DNA of 62,547 bases. Origin: Caryophanon sp036309765. Lineage in GTDB: Bacteria; Bacillota; Bacilli; Bacillales_A; Planococcaceae. The notes below the pieces were generated by a model, which was not told where the DNA came from, searched no databases, and was given only the letters and a program-made list of their open reading frames with translations. This document shows positions 42,498 to 51,261 of this stretch, piece by piece; the stretch's first letter is position 1; the number at the start of each line of letters is the position of its first letter. The stretch spans positions 1 to 62,547 of the forward strand of contig JAXJTE010000211.1 in the NCBI GenBank assembly GCA_036309765.1. The letters run 5' to 3'. Both the position numbers and the translations under genes were made by a program.

Positions 42498-43484
42498 TTA
42501 TTCGCTTTGCTGAACGAAATCTTCGTGATTACTTAAAAATTCGTCAAGCAATGCGCGTACTTCATTCGTTGATTTTGTGTGCATTAGCTTATGACGCAGC
42601 TCACCTGCACCGCGGAAGCCTTTGACGTAAATTTTAAAGAAGCGGTGAAGCCCCGACATCGCGCGTGGCAATTGGTCTTCGTATTGATCTTGTAAATTAA
42701 GCTGTAAATGCAGTAAGCCTAATAGCTCTTCTGTCGTATGCTCACGTGGCTCTTTCTCAAACGCAAATGGGTTTTTGAAAATGCCGCGACCAATCATAAC
42801 ACCGTCCACGCCGTATTTTTCGACAAGCTCTAGTCCCATTTGACGGTCTAAAATATCACCGTTGATTGTGAGCATTGTATTCGGTGCAATTTCATCACGC
42901 AGCGCCTTAATTTCAGGAATGAGCTCCCAATGCGCATCGGCTACACTCATTTCCTTACGTGTACGCAGGTGAATCGATAAATTCGCAATGTCTTGCTTTA
43001 AAATGTGTGTTAGCCAGTCGCGCCATTCGTCAACTTCTTTAAAACCAAGTCGCGTCTTCACACTTACTGGAATTCCCCCTGCTTTTGCCGCTTCGATTAA
43101 TTCCGCCGCAACGTCTGGGCGTAAAATTAAGCCGCTTCCTTTGCCGCGCTGTGCAACGTTCGGTACAGGGCAACCCATATTTAAATCGATGCCTTTAAAG
43201 CCCATTTCCGCTAAGTCGATGCTCATTTTACGGAAGTTGTCAGGATTGTCTCCCCAAATATGTGCGACGATTGGCTGCTCGTCCTCTGTAAACATGAGGC
43301 GACCGCGCACGCTTTCAATGCCGTTTGGGTGGCAATAGCTTTCTGAGTTTGTAAATTCCGTGAAGTACACATCTGGTGCGCCTGCGTGGGCAACGACGTG
43401 ACGGAATACGCAATCTGTTACGTCCTCCATCGGTGCTAGCACGAAAAATGGCTTCGGCAGCTGTTGCCAAAAGTTTTCTTTCAT
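42498..43484 (-). CDS. tRNA-dihydrouridine synthase
   Basis: This 328-residue flavoenzyme reduces uridine in tRNA. FMN-site motifs are LAPMEDVTDCVFR at the N-terminus, GIDLNMGCPVPNVAQRGKGSGL with the catalytic cysteine, VSVKTRLGF and DGVMIGRGIFKNPFAF. The catalytic loop is normal. It resembles the DusC-like proteins of Bacillales more than DusB; the modified position is not deducible. ATG 43484 has GAAAGGA upstream; the longer frame to 43526 lacks one. Confidence 0.92.
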   Translation of the reverse strand: MKENFWQQLPKPFFVLAPMEDVTDCVFRHVVAHAGAPDVYFTEFTNSESYCHPNGIESVRGRLMFTEDEQPIVAHIWGDNPDNFRKMSIDLAEMGFKGIDLNMGCPVPNVAQRGKGSGLILRPDVAAELIEAAKAGGIPVSVKTRLGFKEVDEWRDWLTHILKQDIANLSIHLRTRKEMSVADAHWELIPEIKALRDEIAPNTMLTINGDILDRQMGLELVEKYGVDGVMIGRGIFKNPFAFEKEPREHTTEELLGLLHLQLNLQDQYEDQLPRAMSGLHRFFKIYVKGFRGAGELRHKLMHTKSTNEVRALLDEFLSNHEDFVQQSE

Positions 43485-43587
43485 TATTGATTCATCCTTT
43501 CCATTCGTTACTACGAGAAAAATCACTTCATTATTTTATACTGTTTCGCTCGTTTCGCCTACAAAACAAGCTCACGCATAAAAAAAA

Positions 43588-43612
43588 TCGCTCACCAAAA
43601 GATGGTGAACGA
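43588..43612 (-). terminator. Terminator
   Basis: TCGCTCACCA pairs with TGGTGAACGA (one G-U on the minus strand), followed by TTTTTTTT. Confidence 0.8.
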
Positions 43613-43616
43613 CTGT

Positions 43617-44480
43617 TTATTGACCGATGCTCGCTAATACGCCACTGCGCGGAGAAATGTTGTTAATTGAAATTTGATTTACTTTGCAGAAATGCTGTAA
43701 AAATAATTTTACTTCTGCTTTTTCTTGTGGGTTTGTTTTTAGACTATAAATGTCACGTAAAATTTGCGCTGTCCATTCGTTTAAGAAGTAGCGGTATTTT
43801 CCTGTACTCCAAGCCATTTTGTTCGGTGTTTTGTCGTTCATGTAGTAGTTCCAGAAGTAAAGCTGCGCTGATTCCTGCTCTGATAATTGAATGCGGAATT
43901 CTGAATGTGCTGGAATGAAACCATCATCGCCAAGCTTGCCGTAGAAGCCTTCTTTTACCATGTATAAGCCTAAAATGCGACGGTCTTGCTCTGCTGTTTT
44001 TGGTGCTCGTGCTGTAATGATTACCGCACTGTTTTGGTGTAAGCGCACTGCTTTATTTGGCTTGCCTTTATTTTGACCGCTCTTCATTGCGCCTGAAAAT
44101 AATGTCCAGTCTTTAAATACAGATTGCTTCTCTTCCTCGTCACACCAAAATACAAGCTGTGATTGTGGGTGTAGCTTATGGTTTGTCGCTAGGCGCTCAT
44201 ATTGTAGACGCTTTTGCTCTTTCTTTTGTGCTTGCTCACGGTGTTGCTGCTGCTCTAATAATTTTTGCTGTTGGCGCTCTTCTTTTTCGACAATCATCTC
44301 AGAAAATTTTGCAGCGTCTTGTTCGTTTTCAATTGTTAAATGTAGCTCAAATGCGTCTGGGTACACAAACTTTTTCGCTACCTCCTCAAACTGAATGCTA
44401 ACAATCGCATCATCTTGAGCTGTAATCGTTCCCGTGCCCCACTTCATATGTGTTACTTTTTTATTTAGTAAATCCATCAT
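43617..44480 (-). CDS. Unrecognised protein with N-terminal SH3-like module
   Basis: A 287-residue protein. Residues 1-50 (KVTHMKWGTGTITAQDDAIVSIQFEEVAKKFVYPDAFE) form a small beta module found in front of many Firmicute proteins. A charged coiled coil follows (about 60-95, rich in Glu, Gln and Lys), then a globular C-terminal domain with WSTGKYRYFLNEWTAQILRDIY. Aromatic residues are frequent in that domain. Function unknown. GAGGAGG lies upstream of the first ATG. Confidence 0.8.
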   Translation of the reverse strand: MMDLLNKKVTHMKWGTGTITAQDDAIVSIQFEEVAKKFVYPDAFELHLTIENEQDAAKFSEMIVEKEERQQQKLLEQQQHREQAQKKEQKRLQYERLATNHKLHPQSQLVFWCDEEEKQSVFKDWTLFSGAMKSGQNKGKPNKAVRLHQNSAVIITARAPKTAEQDRRILGLYMVKEGFYGKLGDDGFIPAHSEFRIQLSEQESAQLYFWNYYMNDKTPNKMAWSTGKYRYFLNEWTAQILRDIYSLKTNPQEKAEVKLFLQHFCKVNQISINNISPRSGVLASIGQ

Positions 44481-44555
44481 CCGTTTCCTCCTCGTCGTTC
44501 ATCAACCGCTACAATTGTGGCTGTTTCGTTTCGTTAAAAAAGAATAAAAAAAAAT

Positions 44556-44593
44556 ACTGAACATTCTATAAATTGGATAGCAGAATGTTCAGT
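44556..44593 (-). terminator. HD-GYP-like gene terminator
   Basis: ACTGAACATTCT (44556-44567) is exactly complementary to 44582-44593, with TTTTTTTTT following on the minus strand. Confidence 0.88.
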
Positions 44594-44673
44594 ACTGTTT
44601 AATCAACAATTGTATTCTCTATTATATCATTCAAACGACAAAACAACAAACGAGGAAAGGGAATAATCGTTTC

Positions 44674-46266
44674 TTATATGGGCATCATGCGATAACGTTG
44701 CAATTGGCTTTTCACCTGCATCGCTCTTGCATCTTCATAGCTACACGTCGTTAACATATGTTCTAGCTCATGTAATGCGATGTGGCATCGGTCGCCCATC
44801 TCATATGGTACGTTGCAAATGTGTTCATTGCCGACAATGAAAAGCTGCGTAATATGTAAACGCTGGATCATCGCCTCGATTTCTGGTGCGGATTTTTCGT
44901 TGCGAATAACGATTGGGTACATGCCCTCTGCGTATAGCACCCCTTCAAACAAATGAATGAGTTCGTTTTGCTGGACGTCATCGCCGACTAATACGAGTAC
45001 AATGTCGCGCTGCATAGGCAATTCGCCGAGCTTCACTTTCGTTTCCTTTAAAATATGACAATACATACCTTTAATTTTGTCGAGCTTATCATATGCGATG
45101 AGCTCGTTCGTCTCTAAAATTTTAATAATTTTAAATAGCGGAATGTGGATGTGCGTATACCATTGTGATGCATCATATGACGAAATTAAATATTCAAAGT
45201 GCTGCTTTGCGACGATATACTGCGCTCGTAACACTGCCTCGCATAAGCTTGTAAATGCACGTTCTCGTGATAGGTCCTGCTGCGTCATAATGCAGCGAAT
45301 CGTTAATGTAAAATCGTATGGTAGCTGCACAAGCTCACCTGTTTGCAACAAGCGCACTTTCGGAAGCAGTGGACTTGGTGCTTCGATACTCTCAACAACT
45401 GCCTTTGACCCATCGGAAAGAAGCACGACCGCATCCTTCGGGAAAATGCCTAGAAAATCCACAAATGCATACAATAGATCCTCGTCATAGCTTTTTTTAT
45501 TGGCATACATATGTGTGATTGCCTCGTGTGGATGCATTTGTTGTTTATACGGACGCGCTAACGTGAGCTTTGAATATGCTTTTACAATTTGCAGCAGCTT
45601 CAAATCCATCGACGCGCTCATTGGAGAAAGGTGACCTGTTGTGTATTTGCTTTCGCGATTCGTCTTCGCTAAATACGCAATTGCTTGCAACCCCATATCG
45701 CAAAATAGCTCTTTGCCTTTGTCCGTATGGCGCATAATGATTGCTCGCTCTGCCATCGTAAGTGCCGTCGTTTTTGTTAAAATGGCTTGTGGTACGTTCA
45801 TTTTGCCGATGTCATGAAACAAAAAGCCGATTGCGACGTTGTTTAGAAGCGGCATGTACTGGTGCTTCGCAAACATTGTGCCAAGCGTGAACACATCCAT
45901 CGCCTGTAAAAACGTCGTCACATCATGCCCTTTCATTTGCTCTAGCTTAAAGCGATACGCTAAATCATCCATATATGCATTAAATAATTCGATTGTGTAC
46001 TCCAAATAATCCGTCTGCTGTGCGCCTTTGCCATAGCGAAACTCAACATTTAATGTATTTAAAATGTTCATGTAGTCAATATCATCTGATAAATAGGTGT
46101 TGCTTACGTTCACCTCTTTTACGTCGTGAATTTCATTTACTTCCACGCACATTACTTGCTGCATTAACAAATCAATCGCTTCTTTCGTAAAAGACTGTGC
46201 CGTTTCTTTCTTTCCGACGAACGTTTGATTGTGTAATGCTTGTTCTGTTTTTAACTGCTCGTTCAT
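44674..46266 (-). CDS. HD-GYP-like protein lacking the GYP motif
   Basis: A 530-residue cytoplasmic protein. Residues about 145-190 read FLFHDIGKMNVPQAILTK followed by MRHTDKGKELF, as in HD-GYP c-di-GMP phosphodiesterases. The expected HHExxxGxGYP block is absent (AKTNRESKYTTGHLS stands there), so activity is doubtful. The C-terminal 130 residues (IVLVLVGDDVQQNELIHLFEGVLYAEGMYPIVI) resemble a B12-binding-type Rossmann fold but lack the cobalamin DxHxxG. It may be a c-di-GMP or nucleotide effector, which is inference. It diverges from the LuxR-type regulator. Confidence 0.8.
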   Translation of the reverse strand: MNEQLKTEQALHNQTFVGKKETAQSFTKEAIDLLMQQVMCVEVNEIHDVKEVNVSNTYLSDDIDYMNILNTLNVEFRYGKGAQQTDYLEYTIELFNAYMDDLAYRFKLEQMKGHDVTTFLQAMDVFTLGTMFAKHQYMPLLNNVAIGFLFHDIGKMNVPQAILTKTTALTMAERAIIMRHTDKGKELFCDMGLQAIAYLAKTNRESKYTTGHLSPMSASMDLKLLQIVKAYSKLTLARPYKQQMHPHEAITHMYANKKSYDEDLLYAFVDFLGIFPKDAVVLLSDGSKAVVESIEAPSPLLPKVRLLQTGELVQLPYDFTLTIRCIMTQQDLSRERAFTSLCEAVLRAQYIVAKQHFEYLISSYDASQWYTHIHIPLFKIIKILETNELIAYDKLDKIKGMYCHILKETKVKLGELPMQRDIVLVLVGDDVQQNELIHLFEGVLYAEGMYPIVIRNEKSAPEIEAMIQRLHITQLFIVGNEHICNVPYEMGDRCHIALHELEHMLTTCSYEDARAMQVKSQLQRYRMMPI

Positions 46267-46334
46267 ATGTGCCGCCCCTCTCTTGTAGTCGTTATGTTTA
46301 TAGTAAACTTCTACAAAACAGCTGCCTATTGACG

Positions 46335-46361
46335 AATGTTAATAATATTGTAATTAACATT
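46335..46361. promoter_or_regulatory. Perfect 9-bp inverted repeat between divergent genes
   Basis: AATGTTAAT, 9 bases, ATTAACATT; the arms match exactly. It lies between the HD-GYP-like gene (minus) and the LuxR/MalT-type gene (plus), an operator-like position. Confidence 0.55.
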
Positions 46362-46448
46362 ATTTGTAGCACAGTCACTTTTCCTATAAAATAATACTAT
46401 TAATTAGGTAAAAGGTTTACTTAACGTATAGAAAGAGAGGTTATAAAG

Positions 46449-48953
46449 TTGGATGCCATTTTTATCACATCAAAAACCATCATCCCAAAGAAGCCATCGA
46501 ACCTCATTGAACGCGAACAGCTCGCACAGCAGCTAAACGCACAAAGCAGCAAACGGCTCGTCATTTGTCGTGCGCCTGCAGGGTACGGTAAAACAACGCT
46601 ACTTAACAGCTGGCTCTCGACAAAGCAGGAGCCTATCGCATGGGTTGCGCTCGATGAAGCAGACGACAATCCGATTAGCTTTTGGGCATATATCGTCACG
46701 TCCGTTACAAATACCACGCCACTGCGCAATTACGATCAGCTTATGCAACTTTTACAGCTACAAAGTCAAAACAGCTTTGAGCTATTCATTTATAACTTCA
46801 TCGAGGAGCTATCGACGCTCGCACCGCTTCATATTGTGCTAGATGATTATCATTACATCCATGCCGCGCAAGTTCATCAGCTGTTCATTCAGTTCATTGA
46901 GTACTTGCCACATAACGTACATATTTATATGACAACGCGCACGACGCCACCGTTTCCGCTTATGAAATGGCTCGTGAAGCAATGGCTATACGAAGTTGAC
47001 TTACAGCAGCTAAAATTCACCAAAAGTGAGACGCGTCAATTTTTCTCCAAAAATGCACAGCACATTGATGAACAACAACTCAATACCATTTATAAAACGA
47101 CGGAAGGCTGGGTGTCTGGCTTATTGTTAATGGCACTCGCAACGACCGAGCAATCATGCGCGAACGTTAACGCACTAAGCTTGACATCTGATTTTTTGTG
47201 GGAGGAAATTATTGCGAAGCTGCCTGAAGAATTGCAGCACTTTTTACTGAAAACGAGCTTTTTACGTGAGCTTACACCGTCGCTTTGTAACAATATTACG
47301 GAGCGTCATGATAGCGCCGAGCTACTACAACAGCTGATGCAGCAAGGATTATTTACAACGAAGCTTCAAGCTGTAGAGCCGACGTACCGCTATCATTACT
47401 TACTTATCGATACGTTGCAGCAGCGCTTTTTCACGCTATTTAATAAGGAAGAAACATTTTATTTTTTAGAGAAAATCGCCTATATGCATTGCACGCCTGA
47501 AAACTTCGATTATGCCATTCATCTCGCACTACGCAACGGACAATACAGCGTCGCGGCAGAGTGGATTGACCGCTATTTAGTCGAAATTATACGCTCGAAT
47601 CAAATCGGACAATTTTTACATTGGATGCGTCAAATTGTAAAACATGAGGCGTTTTGTACAGATGATGTATTGATCATGACGTTCATTCAAGCCATTTTAA
47701 CGCTTGATTTTACGTTCGCTGAGAAGCTTCAGCACATCATCGAGCAACGTCTACAAAAAGAGCTCGCCAACCCACATGAGCAAAGCGCAGAAAAGGTGAA
47801 CTGCTGCATGTACTTTTTATCAGCAAAGGCAATGTTTTATAGCGCGCGCGGCAATCAACTTTCTGATGTGAAACAGTTATTACAGCAACGACTGGAACTT
47901 ACGTACACACCAGACCGCTGGCGAAGTTTTATCATCGACTACAGCAACTTAGAGGTGAACGTGCTGCGTACTGGTTTAGCGTCAAAAGGTCAGCTCGTTT
48001 CGACTGCGCAAATGGAGGATGTTATCGCGTTATTTCGCTATACGAATTTGCAGAGCATCGGCGTAACGCTGCATATTTTCAGTGTCGGTGCCGCGATATT
48101 TTATGAGCATAACGAATTTGAAAAAGCACAGTACGAAATGGAATACGTCATTCAAGCGAGCTTAGCGGCGAATTTGCCACAGCTGTACATTCCGATGTAT
48201 ATATTGAAAGCGAAAATGCTCATTGCGAACAACCAAGTACAAACGGCACTCGTCATGCTTGAGCAGCAACGACAAAAAGTGACGCAAATGCATTGGCAAA
48301 ACGCCTTTAAAACGATGATTGCGCAGTGCTATTTAGAGCTAGACGACGTGACGAATGCGAAAAAGCTACTTAACGAAGGGCATTCGTTTTATATTTTTGA
48401 CCGACTCATTTATGCGAAGCTTTTGATTAAGGAACAAAACTACGGCGAAGCACTGCGCATTATTGGCGACATTCAAATCATCGCTAAAGACGAACAGCAA
48501 GTAGCGACCATTATTGAAGCAACGATTTTTGAGGCGATTTGTCATGTCAAAATGAACAATGTCGAGCTAGCATGTCATACATTACATCACGTATTGCCAC
48601 TTGCACATAAGCATCATTATTTGCGCTTATTTTTAGACAATTGCGACGTGCTACAGGCGCTAAAGCATTACGCGCAGCACTCGACGTTTTCGCTCATTGC
48701 TAATCATGATGTATTGAAATACGTCGCCCATATTTTAGCGCAGGACGAACAAACAGATACGACCGTACTTACGTTAACAGAACGGGAACACGAGATTTTA
48801 ACACTCATCGCAGAGGGCAACAACAATAAAGAAATCGCGACGAAATTGTTTTTATCAGAAGGTACAGTGCGTGTGTATATTTCGAATTTATATCAAAAAA
48901 TCGACGTCAAATCACGCAGCCAAGCGATTAAGTTTTTTCAGCAGCATGTGTGA
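46449..48953 (+). CDS. Large ATP-binding LuxR-family regulator (MalT/LAL type)
   Basis: This 834-residue transcription factor has a STAND-type ATPase at the N-terminus (Walker A APAGYGKTTLL near residue 40, LHIVLDDYHYI as Walker B), a long helical TPR-like middle, and a C-terminal LuxR helix-turn-helix (LTEREHEILTLIAEGNNNKEIA...EGTVRVYISNLYQKI). MalT-type regulators are switched by an inducer and ATP. The start is TTG with AGAGAGG 8 bases upstream. The next gene is a zinc alcohol dehydrogenase on the same strand, its likely target. Confidence 0.9.
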   Translation: MDAIFITSKTIIPKKPSNLIEREQLAQQLNAQSSKRLVICRAPAGYGKTTLLNSWLSTKQEPIAWVALDEADDNPISFWAYIVTSVTNTTPLRNYDQLMQLLQLQSQNSFELFIYNFIEELSTLAPLHIVLDDYHYIHAAQVHQLFIQFIEYLPHNVHIYMTTRTTPPFPLMKWLVKQWLYEVDLQQLKFTKSETRQFFSKNAQHIDEQQLNTIYKTTEGWVSGLLLMALATTEQSCANVNALSLTSDFLWEEIIAKLPEELQHFLLKTSFLRELTPSLCNNITERHDSAELLQQLMQQGLFTTKLQAVEPTYRYHYLLIDTLQQRFFTLFNKEETFYFLEKIAYMHCTPENFDYAIHLALRNGQYSVAAEWIDRYLVEIIRSNQIGQFLHWMRQIVKHEAFCTDDVLIMTFIQAILTLDFTFAEKLQHIIEQRLQKELANPHEQSAEKVNCCMYFLSAKAMFYSARGNQLSDVKQLLQQRLELTYTPDRWRSFIIDYSNLEVNVLRTGLASKGQLVSTAQMEDVIALFRYTNLQSIGVTLHIFSVGAAIFYEHNEFEKAQYEMEYVIQASLAANLPQLYIPMYILKAKMLIANNQVQTALVMLEQQRQKVTQMHWQNAFKTMIAQCYLELDDVTNAKKLLNEGHSFYIFDRLIYAKLLIKEQNYGEALRIIGDIQIIAKDEQQVATIIEATIFEAICHVKMNNVELACHTLHHVLPLAHKHHYLRLFLDNCDVLQALKHYAQHSTFSLIANHDVLKYVAHILAQDEQTDTTVLTLTEREHEILTLIAEGNNNKEIATKLFLSEGTVRVYISNLYQKIDVKSRSQAIKFFQQHV

Positions 48954-49040
48954 GCGAACGCCAATGACTTTCTATTATTTTCGGGAAGCTTTTTTAGTCA
49001 CACACTTTTAAATTCAGAAAATTCATATTAATCATCACTG

Positions 49041-49062
49041 TTACGTGTTACAATTTACGTGT
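49041..49062 (+). promoter_or_regulatory. Direct repeat TTACGTGT around a -10-like element
   Basis: TTACGTGT occurs at 49041-49048 and 49055-49062 with TACAAT (49049-49054) between. It lies 80 bases before the alcohol dehydrogenase gene and could be its promoter plus activator or repressor sites. Confidence 0.4.
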
Positions 49063-49141
49063 GGTTGCTTCATTCCTTATGCCACGTATTAAGCTTTTCC
49101 AAACAGATTTCCTATACTACTATTTTTAGGAGGAATATATT

Positions 49142-50185
49142 TTGAAAGCACTCGTATACGCAGGACCAGGTAAGAAAGAACTTCGTGAAATGGAAAAACC
49201 AACAATTATTAATGACGGTGATGCGGTCGTTAAATTATTAAAAACAACAATTTGCGGTACAGACTTACACATTTTAGGCGGCGACGTACCTGCTGTAAAA
49301 GAAGGTACTGTTTTAGGGCATGAAGGTATCGGGATCGTTGAATCAGTTGGCTCAGGCGTGAAAAATTTCAAAGTCGGCGACAAAGTCATCATTTCTTGTG
49401 TGACCGCTTGTGGTACGTGCGACAACTGTAAAAAAGCATTGTACGCGCACTGTGCAGATGGCGGCTGGATTTTAGGTCACTTAATTAACGGCACACAATC
49501 AGAATACGTACACATTCCACACGCGGACAACTCGTTATACCACATTCCACAAGGGATTTCAGATGACGCGGCGGTAATGATTTCAGATATTTTACCAACC
49601 GGCTTAGAAATCGGTGTATTAAACGGACAAGTAAAGCCAGGTGACACAGTCGTTATCGTCGGCGCAGGTCCAATTGGGATGTCTGTTTTACTCACAGCAC
49701 AGTTTTACTCACCAGCTCAAATCATCATGGTCGATTTAGACGACAACCGTTTAGAGGAATCGAAGCGCTTCGGTGCAACCCATACGATTAACTCACGCGA
49801 CGCAGAAGCAACGATTAAAGAAATTTTCGAGCTAACGAACGGACGCGGCGTTGACGTAGCGGTCGAGGCAGTTGGTTTCCCTGCAACGTTTGACATTTGC
49901 CAAAAGATTTTAGCACCCGGCGGTCATTTAGCAAACGTAGGTGTACATGGTAAATCGGTTGACCTACAGCTACAAGACTTATGGATTCGCAACGTAACGA
50001 TTACGACAGGCTTAGTATCAACTTCATCGACACCGATGCTATTAAAAACGTTAGCGAGCGGCAAAATTAAAGTAGAAGAGCTTGTAACGCATAACTTCAA
50101 ATTCGAAAACATGCTAGACGCTTACGAAACGTTCCAAAACGCTTCGAAGGAAAAAGCGTTAAAAGTTATTATTGATTTCGAATAA
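49142..50185 (+). CDS. Zinc-dependent alcohol dehydrogenase
   Basis: This 347-residue medium-chain dehydrogenase binds NAD(P) through VVIVGAGPIGMSVLL. The catalytic zinc site is CGTDLH with Cys37-type ligand and GHEGIGIV; four cysteines CGTCDNCKKALYAHC hold the structural zinc. The long GGWILGHLINGTQSEYVH segment resembles alcohol and butanol dehydrogenases of this family. The start is TTG at 49142 with AGGAGG 8 bases upstream. Substrate not deducible. Confidence 0.9.
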   Translation: MKALVYAGPGKKELREMEKPTIINDGDAVVKLLKTTICGTDLHILGGDVPAVKEGTVLGHEGIGIVESVGSGVKNFKVGDKVIISCVTACGTCDNCKKALYAHCADGGWILGHLINGTQSEYVHIPHADNSLYHIPQGISDDAAVMISDILPTGLEIGVLNGQVKPGDTVVIVGAGPIGMSVLLTAQFYSPAQIIMVDLDDNRLEESKRFGATHTINSRDAEATIKEIFELTNGRGVDVAVEAVGFPATFDICQKILAPGGHLANVGVHGKSVDLQLQDLWIRNVTITTGLVSTSSTPMLLKTLASGKIKVEELVTHNFKFENMLDAYETFQNASKEKALKVIIDFE

Positions 50186-50188
50186 AAT

Positions 50189-50232
50189 AAAAGCTCTACA
50201 ACCGCTGTAAATTCAGCGCTTGTAGAGCTTTT
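50189..50232. terminator. Bidirectional terminator
   Basis: AAAGCTCTACAA pairs with TTGTAGAGCTTT, with an inner stem CGCTG/CAGCG and T-run TTTTTT; it separates the convergent dehydrogenase and TRAP protein genes. Confidence 0.88.
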
Positions 50233-50238
50233 TTCATA

Positions 50239-51246
50239 TCACTTCGCCGCTTCCATCAGCTGATTGTAAAACTCATCGCCGACGTCTGCTTTTACATCAT
50301 TATAAATACCACTCATTGCTTGTTTGAACTTTAGCTTTTCTTCCTCAGATAGCTCAACTACAGCTAATCCTGCTTGCTTTAGTTGCTGGAGCGCTTTTTG
50401 CTCGTCCTCTTTTGATAGCTGGCGGTTGTAGTCGCGCACTTCAAGAACTGCATTTGTTACGACTTGCTGTAAATCTGTTGATAACTTATCGTAAAAGCTT
50501 TTGTTCACAACAACTGGCCACGGTGAATACGTATGCCCTGTTAACGTTAAATGGTTTTGTGCTTCGTGAAATTTCATAGAATACATAAGCGTCAGTGGTG
50601 TTTCTTGCGCGTCGAATTGCTTCGACTTTAGTGCATCGTATACCGCATTAAACGCAAGTGGTGCTGCGTTTGCGCCCGTTAACGACCACGCTTTAATTTG
50701 CATTGGGTTTTCGAGTGTGCGCATGTTTAAGCCTGCCATATCTGCCACCGTCGTTACGGGTTTGACACTATTCGTTAAGTGGCGGAAGCCGTTTTCCCAA
50801 TACGCGATACCAACAAGCCCTTTGTCTGCCATCGAATCAAGCACGTATTGCCCAACTTCGCCGTCTAATACGCTATGTGCTGTCTGGAAGTCTGTAAATA
50901 AATATGGTAAATCCCACACGGCCATGTATTTCGTTGCGGCATCTAAAATCGCAGAGGCCGGTGCCATCATTGTCAGTTCACCCATTAATAGCATTTCAAG
51001 CATTTCGCGCTCGCCGCCTAGCTCACTTGCTGGGTAAATTTCAACTTGAATTTGCCCGTCACTGTTCGTTTCGACTAGCTCTTGAAAACGCTCAAATGAT
51101 TTTTGCCCGAAATGATCGGTTGCGGTAGCATGTCCAATTTTTAAGACGTATGGCTCGCTTGCTGCTTCTTCTTTTTCGTCACTACAAGCAGCGAGTAGCG
51201 AAACGATTGCTAGCATGAACACAAGCATGAATTTTTTGCGTAACAT
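50239..51246 (-). CDS. Orphan TRAP-type substrate-binding lipoprotein (DctP-like)
   Basis: This 335-residue protein has a lipoprotein signal (FMLAIVSLLAAC) and a DctP-family domain: LKIGHATATDHFGQKSFERF, ELGGEREMLEML, and the carboxylate-binding region MAGLNMRTLENPMQIKAW with the conserved arginine. No DctQ or DctM membrane genes are present. It follows a chemoreceptor gene with a 15-base gap. It may therefore deliver its ligand to the receptor, which is inference. ATG 51246 has GAGGGGG upstream; the frame can be read one GTG earlier. Confidence 0.88.
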   Translation of the reverse strand: MLRKKFMLVFMLAIVSLLAACSDEKEEAASEPYVLKIGHATATDHFGQKSFERFQELVETNSDGQIQVEIYPASELGGEREMLEMLLMGELTMMAPASAILDAATKYMAVWDLPYLFTDFQTAHSVLDGEVGQYVLDSMADKGLVGIAYWENGFRHLTNSVKPVTTVADMAGLNMRTLENPMQIKAWSLTGANAAPLAFNAVYDALKSKQFDAQETPLTLMYSMKFHEAQNHLTLTGHTYSPWPVVVNKSFYDKLSTDLQQVVTNAVLEVRDYNRQLSKEDEQKALQQLKQAGLAVVELSEEEKLKFKQAMSGIYNDVKADVGDEFYNQLMEAAK

Positions 51247-51261
51247 CACGATGCCCCCTCT

